This document shows positions 10,760 through 22,012 of a DNA stretch of 64,000 nt, piece after piece; the first letter of the stretch is position 1; each line of letters starts with the position of its first letter. The notes below the pieces were generated by a model. It saw nothing but the letters and a program-made list of their open reading frames with translations. It ran no database searches and had not been told where the DNA came from. The stretch is from contig OY804576.1 in NCBI GenBank assembly GCA_963680875.1, forward strand, positions 75,087,668 through 75,151,667. Reading direction: 5' to 3'. The position numbers and the translations under genes were made by a program. The stretch comes from Bathymodiolus brooksi. Lineage: Eukaryota > Mollusca > Bivalvia > Mytilida > Modiolidae.

Positions 10760-11830
10760 TAAAAGTCTTTGGAAGCAAGTCGGGGTACCATACTAACAGT
10801 TTTATAGGTAATCAGTTACCAAATGTGCACGTTTTTCCTTTATAGAAACACAGCATTTTCAATAAATTCTGTTACAAATAACTTCCTGGTGACTTTTTAA
10901 TATCACTGATAAACTCAGGTTAAAAGTTTACCAGAAACATATTCTACTTAATAAAATATCTTAAAAGGACAATGAAATATACATGATACTAATCCATGAG
11001 ATTTACATCTATTATATTAATTAATATTAAAGGATTCCAATCTTAATTACTATGTAAATATTGCCTATTATTTTTAGTAATTATCTTAATGGATTCAAAG
11101 GATATGAAATTTTATCGGAAATTTACCGGAAACGTCATGTTTGTAGTAACCAGCATTTGTGTAGGATATTATGTACTCCCATTCTTCAATCTATTACACT
11201 TCTTGCTTGTTTCATGTTCTTATTGTCTATAGCATATTAATTGATTTTTCTACCGATAGATACGGTAAAATTATTCTATAATCCATTTGTCAAGAACATT
11301 TAGGAATTTTTTTCATTTACTTATCTATATAAAATAATTTGAAATGTATATCGGAAGCCACGCGTCCGTTCAAAAATTTCATTTGGATACAAAGAGAATT
11401 TCAAAATGAATGGATGGAATAATCTCTATCGATTTCCTAAGAATTTGTCCGTGTTTCTGTTTGTTTACCTCAAAAACAGTCTACATAAAAAATGGATAAT
11501 ACCATATAAATATGGATGGATGTCGTCTTAGTTCTTTCAACCTGCTATTTATGAGTTTATTACAATACTACGACGCCAGAAGTCCAGTGTTTTCCATAAC
11601 GAGTTCCGTTAGATGTTGTGGTTGTTGCATTTTGATTATGTCCATTTGATTGTCATGTGATTTATACAATAAAATAAAGTAGATTGTCAGGATTATTGTT
11701 GTTTTAATTCATATTTATTAGTACCATAAAGCAATCAAGATTTATTCCTTAAGTGGCTTCATATTCTAATTCATGTCGTGTACGTGATTTCGTCATTTCA
11801 CCACATATTAGTAGCTTAGCAGTAGGTTAG
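10760..11830. other. AT-rich DNA without recognised features
   Basis: Contains short phrases of unknown repeats but nothing I can delimit. No convincing ORF. Confidence 0.5.
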
Positions 11831-11847
11831 ATTATTTTGACTTTGAA

Positions 11848-12155
11848 ATGATTTGGCGATTGGTGTTAAACGTCACTTCCAACAATATTTCAGTTATATT
11901 GTTGTGGGCACTGTGAAATGATTCGGTTATGCGTGTTTAAAGCCACTTTCAACAATATTTCAGCCATATTGTTTCGGTCAGTTTTATTGTTGGAAGAAAC
12001 CAGAGTGCCAGAAAAACCACTGACAAACTTTATCACATAATGTCGCATCAAGTACCCCTTGTCATGTTCAGGAATCGAGCTCACCACTTTAGTGATTATA
12101 GCCACTGATTTCATCGGTAAATCGTACACCAACTATTATACGATCACGGCCACAA
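11848..12155 (-). mobile_element. Bivalve SINE type 1 with an extra tail fragment
   Basis: A full copy spans about 11925-12155 ('tttaaagccactttcaac' to 'gatcacggccacaa'). Beside its 3' end, 11848-11910 repeats the tail ('gtgttaaacgtcacttcc', 'caatatttcagttatat'), so a second SINE tail or a tail duplication is present. Confidence 0.85.
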
Positions 12156-12189
12156 TTGTGAATGGGAAAGCTTAAAAACTAATTTTATT

Positions 12190-12468
12190 GATTGATTTGA
12201 TTTTGATTGTTGGTGTCTTAACGCCACTTTTAACAATATTGCAGCTATATCATGGCGACCAGTTGTAGTGGTGGAGGAAGCCGGAGTACCCGGAGAGAAC
12301 CACCGACCATGGGCAAGCAACTGGTAAACTTTATCACTTGCGGCTGCGAGTCGAGTACACCCTTTTTTGTAATCTACAAAGCCGGGCGCGAACCCACGCC
12401 GTATTGGTGATAGGCTTGTATGAGTTGTTAGATCCAACGACCTAACTCATTGAGCCACCCGGGCCCCT
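12190..12468 (-). mobile_element. Bivalve SINE, type 2, full length
   Basis: The head differs from type 1. On the minus strand it starts 'ggggcccgggtggctcaatg' (A-box-like) and has 'gtgggttcgcgcccggc' (B-box-like), then the shared body 'cggtggttctctccgggtac' and the tail 'gtggcgttaa'. The 97-codon ORF here is internal to the SINE. Confidence 0.92.
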
Positions 12469-12734
12469 AATTTGACATCGTAAGACATTTTTATATACAA
12501 TATCTCTCTCTTGCATACATCGACAAAATATATTACAGATATTAAGGTTAAAATGCAGTGTGTCATTGAATACATCCTAAAATCAAATAAAAATCAGAAT
12601 AATAAAATTGTATTTGTTTTAATTTTTTTTTCTTCTTTTTTTGCAAACGTCCCTCGTTTGTACATGATATACAAACATATTGTCAATGACCTATGCAATC
12701 TCTGCAGAAGTACTAAAAACGTAGATGTCATTTA

Positions 12735-12785
12735 GTGCACACAACGCGTTTCAGGAATATCCTTCATCAGGTACTCATCCATATT
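12735..12785 (-). repeat. DR-E core fragment
   Basis: Contains 'caacgcgtttcaggaatatc' and 'cttcatcaggta', the reverse complement of the DR-E core. Confidence 0.65.
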
Positions 12786-13309
12786 GATTTAGACAACCGG
12801 TTATAGCAATTATCCGTTTATTCATATTAAGATTGGAAACGAGCTTTGCCATACATTTGCACTATAACATGTCTACTACTGTCATAGTTCCTTTAAGCTT
12901 CTTCTTACTGTCTTAATCTACAGTTTTATGTTAGTATAAACCATTTTTATGTGATCACGTCCTTATATTGTATGCAAAGTCCTAATATAGAAAAATCGTG
13001 TTGCATTGTTTGTGCATTTTCTCTATAGATAGATGTTAATCTGATTATCATCAGATCTCTCACTTGCTCCAATTTACTGATATGTCGCGGCGTGGGAGAT
13101 CTTTGAGAACCCCATTACCGGTCACATGTGAGTGACCTTATTTCATGAATATATAATGATATGATAAGTACAGTTATGACCTTTTTCGACCAATCGGATT
13201 GCTCGTAGCATGCAAAGTAGTTTAGTCCCACTTTCATAGTTCATATTAACGGTGCTTCCCCTTCACACATAGTTGATCCTAGCCGAATTTGACTATATTG
13301 TTGTTTTCC

Positions 13310-13430
13310 TGCTCCCAACATGGCTTTCCAGTCTTTTGACCTTGAGTGTACCCGAGGAAGGTTATTCCAGAAACTCGTCGTTCGCACTAAGTTCGATATT
13401 TACGTTTTCATTATACTTAACTAGTATAAT
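13310..13430 (+). repeat. DR-E copy
   Basis: 'tggctttccagtcttttgac', then 'gaaggttattccagaaactc' and 'gcactaagttcgatattta'. Confidence 0.75.
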
Positions 13431-13764
13431 GTGCTTGTTGTAGACCATAATTATTCTAAGGATATGATATCACAGAAGTATTCAACGGATGTGGAAAAAT
13501 CAATGGGGTTGGATGTCGGAAAGTTAATCTACGTATTAGGGTGATAAATTAATTAATGTATTTCCATGTTAGGTGATAAGCAAAATATGCTATTTGATTA
13601 AACATCCACGTGTTAGTTAGACGTCGCGCAAGGTGTTGCGTTTTTATCGAATTTCAGAATAATTTGTAATCATAATAAAAAATATTATGTAATAATCCTT
13701 TTGTGATGACAAATTATTCAGCACAACTATTTGAAAAATGGTCAAGTATTTATTTTATTAGAGC

Positions 13765-14440
13765 ATTTTAAAGACGTCAGTTAAAATTGTCCAATGTGTG
13801 AATTTAATTCGTCTTGACGTTAAATATCGAAATTCACGCGTATGAAAAATACCGTATCTGATAATGAAAAAATAAATAAAATGACTGAAATACGTCTTTT
13901 GATTTTCACAAGAAATAGGAAAACTGCATAAAAAAATGTCCGTTATGCAGAAATGTCTTCGCATGGTAGAATTAAATCCGACATAGCATGTTGAATTGTC
14001 CACGTACAAACAAAAGAAAATCATACTCAAAATACGTTTTTTATCTACATTGTATAGTTGAAATTTCTTTGGAATTGACTGTAAAAAGAAAAAATTACAA
14101 CGAAAAATGCTTGTTCCATACAAATGTCCATTAGTTTCATTGTTGACGTCAAACGTCATTAAAATTTAAAATCTAAAACCATATGATAAAAATAATACGA
14201 TCATAAAAAAATAATTCACACAACAGAAAAAAATATGAAAACATTTTAGAAATACGTTTTTTACATTAATTTCAAATTTGTAATTCTTTTTCGATGCACT
14301 TCAAAAAACAAAAAAATATACCCGAAAATGCTTATCCCAAAAAATGTCCAATATTGCACGCTGAACTGTGAACATCGTCGAATATAAAAATGTCTTGACG
14401 TAATGAAAAAAAAAAATACCTCACCGATCTTCAAACAATT
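13765..14440. repeat. Decayed tandem repeat, unit roughly 190 bp
   Basis: The phrases 'aatacgttttttatc/aca', 'gaaaaatgctt(g/a)t(t/c)cca', 'aaatgtcca' and 'tgacgtcaaacgtc/tgacgttaa' recur in the same order three or four times with heavy divergence. The 133-codon minus-strand ORF (13758-14159) lies inside it and follows the repeat composition, so I do not call it a gene. Confidence 0.55.
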
Positions 14441-14557
14441 TGCAATTAAAACCCCCCTTTACTAACTTAAATGAGTGATAAATAAATAAATAATAAAATA
14501 AAAGTCGTAATTGTATGGGAGATATTAGCACTGCTTGTAGTACTTTAAACTATTTAA

Positions 14558-14734
14558 AATTATCAAGAAATTTCTCATGCCAAGGGACCACAAGACGCGG
14601 CAGGCGGGGTTTTGAAGAAGCAGGCTGATCTTGCCGTGTTACGCGGAAAATTTGAAATTCAATCGGCAAAGGATTTCTTTCATTTTGCTACAGCTAATTT
14701 AACTGAACCTAAAAGTGGAATTTACAAGCGCTAG
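14558..14734 (+). pseudogene. Coding remnant with GHGKG-like motif
   Basis: A 58-codon frame, open between in-frame stops at 14555 and 14732, without an initiating ATG near its start. The translation contains HAKGPQDAAGGVLKKQADLA followed by a segment ending TEPKSGIYKR. Composition is far less AT-rich than the surroundings. Many invertebrate uncharacterised and transposon-associated proteins have a GHGKGxxDGxGGxxKR segment followed by a long helix, and this fragment fits that pattern with A for the first G after H. That match is from memory. The frame ends exactly where the direct repeat 14729-14753 begins, so it looks truncated by an insertion or rearrangement. It is probably a fragment of a mobile-element protein or a dead exon. 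Confidence 0.5.
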
Positions 14735-14753
14735 TTCCCCCAAGCATATTATA
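14729..14753 (+). repeat. 25-bp direct repeat, left copy
   Basis: Starts CGCTAGTT and ends CAAGCATATTATA. It matches 16463-16487 with one mismatch and is followed at once by TGGTGGAGAACCC. Confidence 0.85.
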
Positions 14754-14975
14754 TGGTGGAGAACCCTCAAATTGTTTAAGATGCAACATCTCGATCATCA
14801 GGATAAAGTTAATTGCCGTGATTTTTCTGTTTGTGAAATGTTGATGGTGTTTGGCCCTCGTGGTGTAGCTGTTGGCCTCGTTTTGGATCTGTCAGCCATA
14901 TTTACGCAACTGTATCTTTTCATTTCTTGGACCGCATAAGAGCAAAACCACCTCCACTTATACAGTAATTGTTTT

Positions 14976-15441
14976 TGAGAATTATCTCATAACAAAAATC
15001 GAGACAATTATACTGCATTGTTCTTGATAATTATCTCATAACAATATCGAGAGACAATTATAATAATGCACTGTTTTTGAGAATTATCTCATAACAAAAA
15101 TTGAGGGACAAATTATATTACATTGTTTTTGAGAAATATCTCATGGCAATAATCTATAAACGCTATAACTTTGTATGCCTTGTTCTTGAGAATTATCTCA
15201 TAACAAATTAAAGGCTATTGATATGAGTACATTTTTGTATTTAAAAGACAATTGTTGTTTGAAATTATGAAGAAATATTCGCCATAGATAGACGATAACA
15301 AGAAGATCAGCCAAGATGTGACATTTAGATGGACAATATGATGACTCCATGGACTGGGATCTGTTGAGAATTATCTCATAAGATCGGTATACAAGTACTG
15401 AACAATCACATGAACTTTATAATCTGTTGATAATTATCTCA
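14976..15441. repeat. Seven-copy palindromic motif array
   Basis: TGAGAATTATCTCA (5-bp arms round ATTA) or a one-base variant occurs at 14976, 15025, 15078, 15130, 15187, 15365 and 15428. The first five are about 50-57 bp apart. The motif and the following 'taa(c/g)a' are kept while the spacers have diverged. It looks like an old tandem repeat whose dyad core has been retained. Confidence 0.85.
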
Positions 15442-16259
15442 TAAGATCGTTGTATACACAAGTATTGAGCAATTATGAACTGTACATAATCTGTTTGAAT
15501 GTAAGATTTAGCTCATTAGTCTACAGTAAACAATTTGTAATATGAACCGATATACTTATTGGAACTTTATGGACGATATTGGTACAATGCCGATTTTATG
15601 TTTAGGATGCTTAGTTCCAAAGATTTATAATGTGTGACAATGGATGTTAGCATTTTGTTTTCAAGAATATATTGTGCATTTTTAATATTTTGATGCATAT
15701 AATATGAAAGATATTGATTTTTTTTTCTCATATTGATTAGATATGTATGTTGTTTTTCAACAAGCGTATATAGATTGTGCATTGTTTTATGAGATTTCAA
15801 GTTTTGAAGCATTATTGTGAATAGGTAGAAGTGAAACGTGCATCGGATAGATGCGAGATTTTTGGATTTTAAGGTGAATTTTGACTAAGTAGTACATGAC
15901 ATGTGTTGTATTCTGGCCAAACATGTCTTGTTCATTTTCTTGTCTATGTCATTTATGAGTAGCCTCATTGAAACACATTTCAAATTTTGTGCTCAGAGTG
16001 GGGACTCTACTGAATTATGCTCATTGAAATCTTTTTAATGATCTGCCACAATTTGAAAGACATTTTTGATTTCATATATACATATATATGCTAAACTTTT
16101 CCACTACGATTGATAGATTGTGCATGACCATGAACGAGAGTTTAGAGTGAAGTTTGGGTTGGTTGAAAGTTGCTCAGACGTTTCTTATGTATAGAAGTGA
16201 GATTGTAATTTACAGATTTGTTTTTTTGGGAATTGTATTATATTGAAATAGTTAAATAT

Positions 16260-16342
16260 CATCCGAATTCAACCTGTTTAGAAAAAATGGGGCATTTTTT
16301 TTTGGCGGGGGATATTGTGTACATGTAGGTTGAATTCCGGAT
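16260..16342. repeat. Short inverted repeat
   Basis: 'atccgaattcaacct' at 16261-16275 pairs with 'aggttgaattccggat' at about 16327-16342. Two overlapping minus-strand ORFs here have no recognisable motif. Confidence 0.6.
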
Positions 16343-16482
16343 TCCCAATTTCGTTTCCGTATTTGGTTTTGTATAATATATGTATTTTCTCTTTTTCGTT
16401 TTCTGCTGATGAGTAAAGTTGCACATTTCACACACAAGACTGTTTTCTTTTACAAATCCTCTCGCTAGTTTCCCCAAGCATA

Positions 16483-16536
16483 TTATAATAGGTCGTCAGC
16501 GTCAAATTCATAGTCGGAAATATTTGGGTCAGCCAT
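16483..16536 (-). CDS. Possible start of a decayed gene (17 codons)
   Basis: ATG in a fair context (A at -3, G at +4) encodes MADPNISDYEFDADDLL and then stops inside the 25-bp direct repeat. The acidic, non-AT-biased peptide stands out from the surroundings. No family recognised; the stop may be the junction with the direct repeat. Confidence 0.2.
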   Translation of the reverse strand: MADPNISDYEFDADDLL

Positions 16537-16654
16537 ATTGTTTACAAACAAGTGCATTCGGCGTAGGAATATAACATTCCTTCAGGTATGTCAACTGCAA
16601 ATTTGACAGCCCTCGATAGCCAATGAAAATACGCGTTACATTATAATTGCATTA

Positions 16655-16760
16655 GAATTTGGCTTTCCAATCTTTTGACTATGAGCGTACCTGCTGTGAA
16701 GGTTATTTCATAAACTCGCCGTCGTGCGTATTAATTGGATATCTACGCTTTTGTTCATGA
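16655..16760 (+). repeat. DR-E copy
   Basis: 'tggctttccaatcttttgac', 'gtgaaggttatttcata' and 'cgccgtcgtgcg' in DR-E order. Confidence 0.75.
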
Positions 16761-16769
16761 AAACTCTCG

Positions 16770-17440
16770 GCTTGCTGACAAGCTAGCTTAGATATCATTA
16801 AATATGTAAACAGAATGATGAACTGTTGTTTTGAAATATTACATGTTATGAAGTGTTAGCATTGCAAAAATAAATAAGTGTTGAAAAACAATTATATAAG
16901 GTAGTGAAGTAGGAGTCAATGCATCATAAAAATGGTTTTCTACCAAATGACTGTCAATTAAACGAGAATATCTTGAGAATAATAGAAAATCTCATTTTTT
17001 ATTCATTAAATGCGTGCGACAGGGTTTTATTTTGTTATTGTTCATTGATGATGTAGTTCTGTCATAATATTTTTGACATTAGATTTTAACTATGGTTTTA
17101 TAATTACCATTGGACGATTTGGGATGTCGTGTCAATGGTTGGATTAATAGTTTAATTAAGATAGCAGTATAGAAAGAAGTATTAAAATGACAGTGACAGA
17201 ATCATTCATCAGAAGAAAATACCATATTATGAAAAGATATTGACGTAATGCTATATTTAAAAAAAGAAAAAAAGCAGTTCATTTTGCTCACTTTTCATTG
17301 AATTTGTTTTGCTCTGAAAATAAAATATAGTCGGCCTAAATTTGCTTCGTCAAGATTAAGAACGAAACTTTATGACAGAAAAGATGATTTCAATTTCCCC
17401 ATGGTGAACTTTCATTTTCATTTTTATGCAGCAATATTTC
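16770..17440. other. AT-rich DNA without recognised features
   Basis: No supported ORF or repeat. Confidence 0.5.
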
Positions 17441-17462
17441 AGCAGCGCCTGCACATGTTAAT

Positions 17463-17660
17463 GTGATATTCCTGAGCTCCTATCATGAGTTCCTTAGTGG
17501 GTTTCCTATTGCCCAATCTCAATATTTAATGTTTTGTAGGTCATTGTTTGTCGTTTTGTCCTTTTTGTCCATTTTTCTTTCGGCCATTTTATTGTCTGTC
17601 CTACTTCGATATAAGGCTTCTGTTTACACATTTGGTACCTCCACATTTCTCCTGAGCTTT
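17463..17660 (-). repeat. DR-A copy
   Basis: Reverse complement of DR-A: 'gtaggtcattgtttgtc', 'ttgtctgtccta', 'ttcgatataaggcttctg' and 'tttggtacctcc'. The plus-strand ORF over it is a repeat by-product. Confidence 0.85.
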
Positions 17661-17767
17661 CACAAACGACAATCTGCTTAGACGCCTTTTTTATAATGTT
17701 ATTAATATGAGCTGACTATTTGCAATCAAAATCAATTGTTACTCTAAGATGTTATTTAAGAAAAAAA

Positions 17768-17909
17768 TCATGTAAACCAGAATGTGTTTTGAGTTTTAAC
17801 ATGGGTCGGCGGATATTAGTATTTTATCCCGAGCAAGAGGCGAGGGATACAATGTACTAATATCGGCCAACCCATGTTGAAACTCAAAACACATTCTGGA
17901 TTCCATGAA
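17768..17909. repeat. Palindromic element (about 142 bp)
   Basis: The arms 'cagaatgtgttttgagtttt' and its complement ending 'aaaacacattctg' enclose 'tttatcccgagcaagag' and 'gcgagggataca'. The CCCGAGC...GCGAGGG centre is the type of core I associate with mollusc foldback elements. Confidence 0.88.
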
Positions 17910-18343
17910 TTATTTCGATCCTGATATGTCTAACAGTACAAATACGGTAGTATACTATGATTTGAAGACGGTAATTTATATTTACATTGCGGACAATGTC
18001 GCACACAAATTATGCGGCCAAATTAGAGCAGACGATAATTCATCAACATGTACTTGTACGACGGGAAAGTCAATCACATATACTTTTACGATGAGAAGAT
18101 CAGTTGTATTGATGGGGCATCCGTAACAATAATATTGTGTTTGCATGTTTTAATTGCACGTCGCATATTATTAATTTTGGATATGTTGATTATTTTCAGT
18201 GAATATAGATGTTTAAAACGTTCACAACCGTGTAAATAATTTTATTTTGTAATTTTATCACCTGGCTTAAATGTGTACCGCGCATTTGCTAATGAGATTT
18301 TGTCATCGGATTGGTCGCTCGTGTGTTTGCAAAGCGAAAGAAG
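17910..18343. other. Region with two overlapping short ORFs
   Basis: Frames at 17905-18126 and 18048-18239 overlap. Both contain polar stretches followed in one case by a hydrophobic run (TIILCLHVLIARRILLILDM). No family recognised and no splice pattern that convinces me. Confidence 0.25.
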
Positions 18344-18379
18344 GACGTAATATTAGAATTACAATTCTAATATGACGTC
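18344..18379. repeat. Perfect-core palindrome
   Basis: GACGTAATATTAGAATT is followed by its near-complement AATTCTAATATGACGTC, making a 36-bp hairpin. Confidence 0.85.
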
Positions 18380-18459
18380 TATAAAATGGCACACACGATA
18401 TTACTCAATAACTCTATATTTAGCGCAAGTGCGGTACACAACAAATCTGGCTGTTCCAT
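18379..18459 (-). CDS. Short AUG-led frame, 26 codons
   Basis: Encodes MEQPDLLCTALALNIELLSN plus six residues and stops at the edge of the 18344-18379 palindrome. The DNA is unusually CpG-rich. The stop at the palindrome border suggests the frame was cut by insertion of the palindrome. No family recognised; may be chance. Confidence 0.15.
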   Translation of the reverse strand: MEQPDLLCTALALNIELLSNIVCAIL

Positions 18460-20265
18460 GTGACTCCCGCTGTGACATTACCGTGACGACCGAGTGTAAA
18501 CAAACAAAACACCGGCATATAACGTATTTTTAAAGTCCTTAAAATAAAAATTCCCCCTCAGTTATCAATAAATATTCTGTAACTAAGTATTGTTTTATCA
18601 TTTGTTTTGAAAATTTACATTTGGGGACCCCCAGTACGCACACATGCATTCCATTGATATGTGTCGGCCATGAATAGCAAAATGCGCTAACCTTGTTTTC
18701 CTACGTATACATTGATAACTAGACGGTGATGTAATTAAGTTACTGATATTTTCCAATTTGATGGCATTTTGAATTTTGCTACTCAAACAAGTAAAATGCT
18801 CACACAATCGTAAAATAAATCAGTAACCAGCTTGTGTCAATCAGCGTCCCTTGTAAACAACGTCACAGGATGACGATATATTACAAAAGTCAAAGTCGAT
18901 AGATGGTTGTCTTAAGTATTTTTTCCGGAATTTTTTTTTATGTCAACAATACAAGCTTTTTTTTCATTGGCATTTATTTTCTTATTTCATATCTAACAAT
19001 AATTGTCGATTATTAAAAACTGTTCAAGTGTTCGATATTATGTTTGACAACTCCGCTCCACCATATTGTTAGCGCTCGAAATGATGAACGAATGAACTCC
19101 GACTTTTTTTTTTAAATATTTTTACGCAGGAATTGTTCAATCGAATCTATGTTGGAAAATACACAATAAATATGTTTTTCATGTTAACATCCATATCTTT
19201 GTTTTAAAATATCTCGTTCAAAAACAAATAATTCAAAATCAATTCAAAATTTCCGAAGGAGGTAAATGGAACAGCCACCAAATGCGTGTGTATACAGTTC
19301 AACGAAAGGTTAAAAATTACCGTATTTGTCCTATTAGAATCTAAATAATTCATGGCAGGCATTATTTCTTAATTAACAGGTTCAATTACACTATTTTTAA
19401 GGCTAAACAGTAATTCCCAGGAACATTTGCAGAACTGAAATACAGACTTCTGTTTTTTCTTGGATTCAGCTTAACTAACAACACATTGGACCAATGTCCT
19501 ATTTATTATTTACATGTACCACCAGATTACCTGAATATACAATGAACTATCGACAATAACACTAGTACCCGCGTCTGTTGAATTAATTAAATTAATTAAC
19601 ACTTGTGAATACATTAGAATTGTACTATAGTTCAGTACAGGGGCAATTGGAAGTCACACCGTTGTAAAATATCGATTGTATTGTTAGGGAAAGAAATGAC
19701 TGACTTTGCTGCTGAAATAGACATATTAATTTTTAAGTTGGTGTTTATTTCTTGTAAAATTTTATTGTAAAAGGATTTATATTTAATACCCTCGAGTTTT
19801 TATTATAATCATAAAGAAAATTCTTTCATTGAAACACCTTCATAAATAAATTTCATGATTAAAAATGCATAATATTGGTGTATTTTTCACCAACATTTTG
19901 TGATTTTTTAATTCATTCAACGCGATGTATGGAAAATTCGATGGTTCAGTAATCCGAAAGTTCATTGGTACGAAGGTTCGTTGGTCCGAATGTTTATTAT
20001 TTGATTAACAATCTGTCTTTTTCATTGATTCTTGTTAGATGTTAACACGTTTGAGGAAAAACAGTATTCTACAAAACAAACAACATGGATACAAATCAAC
20101 AACAGTGAAAATACAAGAGTTAAAATAGAACAAACTCATAGAACTATGAAATCGATCAACTGGCACATATGGCATAATAAACTAGGAACATATTTTAAAG
20201 AACACAATATCATGAAGCTACAAATTAAATCTAAGCTAAGAAAATTCTGAGATCGGAAGTTGTAA
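18460..20265. other. AT-rich DNA without recognised features
   Basis: No repeat family delimited. The ORFs at 18598-18807 (minus) and 20032-20250 (plus) lack motifs. Confidence 0.5.
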
Positions 20266-20269
20266 ATCG

Positions 20270-20460
20270 AAGGATAGTATATGTCCAAATGAAAAATGCA
20301 ATGAAAGGTTCACAAAACACTACATAGAAAACATAAGATTGAGTAATACGAACCTTACTAAAAACATAAGGGTGAACTCGTGTGCTATTGAATGTCAAGC
20401 AATCCTCCTCAACCAGTGGCACCCATCGTGAAACTATAATTCCAAATAAAGTCATGTGAT
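20270..20460 (+). repeat. DR-A copy, diverged
   Basis: 'aaacactacatagaaaaca', 'gattgagtaatacgaacc', 'gggtgaactcgtgtgct' and 'ccagtggcacccatcgtg'. Confidence 0.85.
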
Positions 20461-20569
20461 TTCACGCACCACCTAAAATGCCATAGATCGATGATTCGAT
20501 TCTTACAAATGTGTCCCCTTTTTGTGCAAACATCTCCTTATATCATAAACGTTAGAGAAAAAAGCAGGG

Positions 20570-20650
20570 ACAATTAAGAATAGACAATACAGAGACATGG
20601 GTAACATTGGGTACACAAGACATAGGGCTAAGACGAAAAACACAACAAAG
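20570..20650 (+). repeat. DR-B fragment
   Basis: 'attgggtacacaagacatag' and 'aaacacaacaaag' match the copy at 47880-48035. Confidence 0.6.
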
Positions 20651-20689
20651 TACTCGTGACGGGTAAAACCTTCCTGTTTCTTATAAGAT

Positions 20690-20790
20690 GCCCGTCGTGT
20701 AGCTCAATACTATTGATTATGAGTGTACCTGATGAAGATTATATCAGAAAAGTGTCGTGTGCAATTATTTAGATATCTACGTTTTTCATT
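20690..20790 (+). repeat. DR-E copy
   Basis: 'gagtgtacctgatgaagatt', 'gtgtcgtgtgcaat' and 'atatctacgtttttcatt'. Confidence 0.7.
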
Positions 20791-20799
20791 GCCTATGTA

Positions 20800-21850
20800 T
20801 ACTTGTCGCTTATTTAAATCATATTTTATAACATAAACTGTCTCAAATTTATTAAACATAACAATTAAATAAATTGGTTAATAAGCACGAAGTCTTTGGG
20901 AATATTTTTTTTATGTATAAAGATAATAATATTATAAGACGGATTTCTACTTTTCTAAACAGACGCTAGAATGTTATTTTGCTTTAAGAGCTAATGTGTT
21001 GGTGATTCAAGTAATAACTCCAGCCCTTTCATTGATATGACAGTTCTGTTTATCTAATTATATGTTGATCAGATTATCTTGCCCTTCCCCATCACGTCTT
21101 TAATTAAAGATGTAGAAAATACAAACGTTCCTACCAGAAATCATTAACAGCCATGATCAATAATGTTACAAAACATTTAAATTGAAAATGTAATCTCCTA
21201 AATTGATAAACTAGTTAACGTCCAGTATCAATTTACGCTTTGGTAAGTTTCAAATTACGTCATCAATCAGAGAAATAGCGTTAAATGGCATCTGAGTTTT
21301 GTTAAAGTATAGTTGGATTAACTATTTAACGTACAGTCATAAAAGGCCGGGGCAAATAGTGTAAAGGTTGAAGTTTTATTGAAAATGACAAAACAAGGAC
21401 AATTTCGTTGTACCGCTTTCAGATACAAAGAACTTTTAGTTTGACAGAAAGCTAATGATTTTCTCTAATAACTTCTTTTCGCGACACTCTTGTTTCAGTT
21501 CGGTGTCTTAGGTGGGGTAATCAGGAAAAACTCATTAATAAGGCAGAGGTTTCCAGAATACCAATCCCAACGGAATATTGACTATTGTTATTAATATTGT
21601 GCTCAAGGCCGCACAGAAATAGCGCTCGCTCATTCTTAAATATTTTCTTTGTTATATTTATTTTCGCTTTCTTCTTTTTCTAATTTTTCTCCATTTTGTT
21701 TCATTCAAATTTGTTTTAATAGAAAATATAATCGCTCACTCGAAAAACATAAATAAAAGAAAATCTATGAGTTATTTTATCAGCTGCTTATAAATTACAT
21801 GTATTTATAAATTCAGTAAACGAGGAAACTAAGGCATATAGGTGACCTTT
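20800..21850. other. AT-rich DNA without recognised features
   Basis: No supported gene or repeat. Confidence 0.5.
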
Positions 21851-21859
21851 GCCGATTTT

Positions 21860-22000
21860 TGGTATCTTGCTTAGGCCCTTTGGTTTACTTGTCCCCAAAT
21901 ACTTTTAAATTATTTGACTATCCAATCTTTTATGAGCGTTCCTCATGAAGGTTATTCAAGAAACGCGTTTTTAATACATATTGAGACATTTGTAATAGGT
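21860..22000 (+). repeat. DR-E copy
   Basis: 'ctatccaatctttt', 'ctcatgaaggttattcaaga' and 'aacgcg' preceded by 'actttt(a)aattatttgac', the same left flank as at 41.2 and 46.0 kb. Confidence 0.7.
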
Positions 22001-22012
22001 GAAATACTCCTT

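Larger units (their letters stand above)
14754..16487 (+). mobile_element. Possible decayed LTR-type insertion
   Basis: Segment between direct repeats (14729-14753 and 16463-16487). Just after the left repeat comes TGGTGGAGAACCC, which starts with TGG as a tRNA primer-binding site would. A purine-rich GGCGGGGGAT at about 16304-16313 precedes ATTGTGTACATG, as a polypurine tract precedes a 3' LTR. Against this, the roughly 170 bp before each direct repeat are not similar, and no gag or pol coding is visible in the 1.5 kb between. An ancient deleted element or an unrelated duplication is equally possible. Confidence 0.25.

Noticed and set aside
12144..12437. 97-codon minus-strand gene
   Set aside because: Entirely inside a type 2 SINE.
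13758..14159. 133-codon minus-strand gene
   Set aside because: It lies in a decayed AT-rich tandem repeat, and its Phe/Ile/Tyr-rich sequence follows composition.
18927..18940. Other homopolymer and dinucleotide runs
   Set aside because: Short A/T runs are expected at this base composition.
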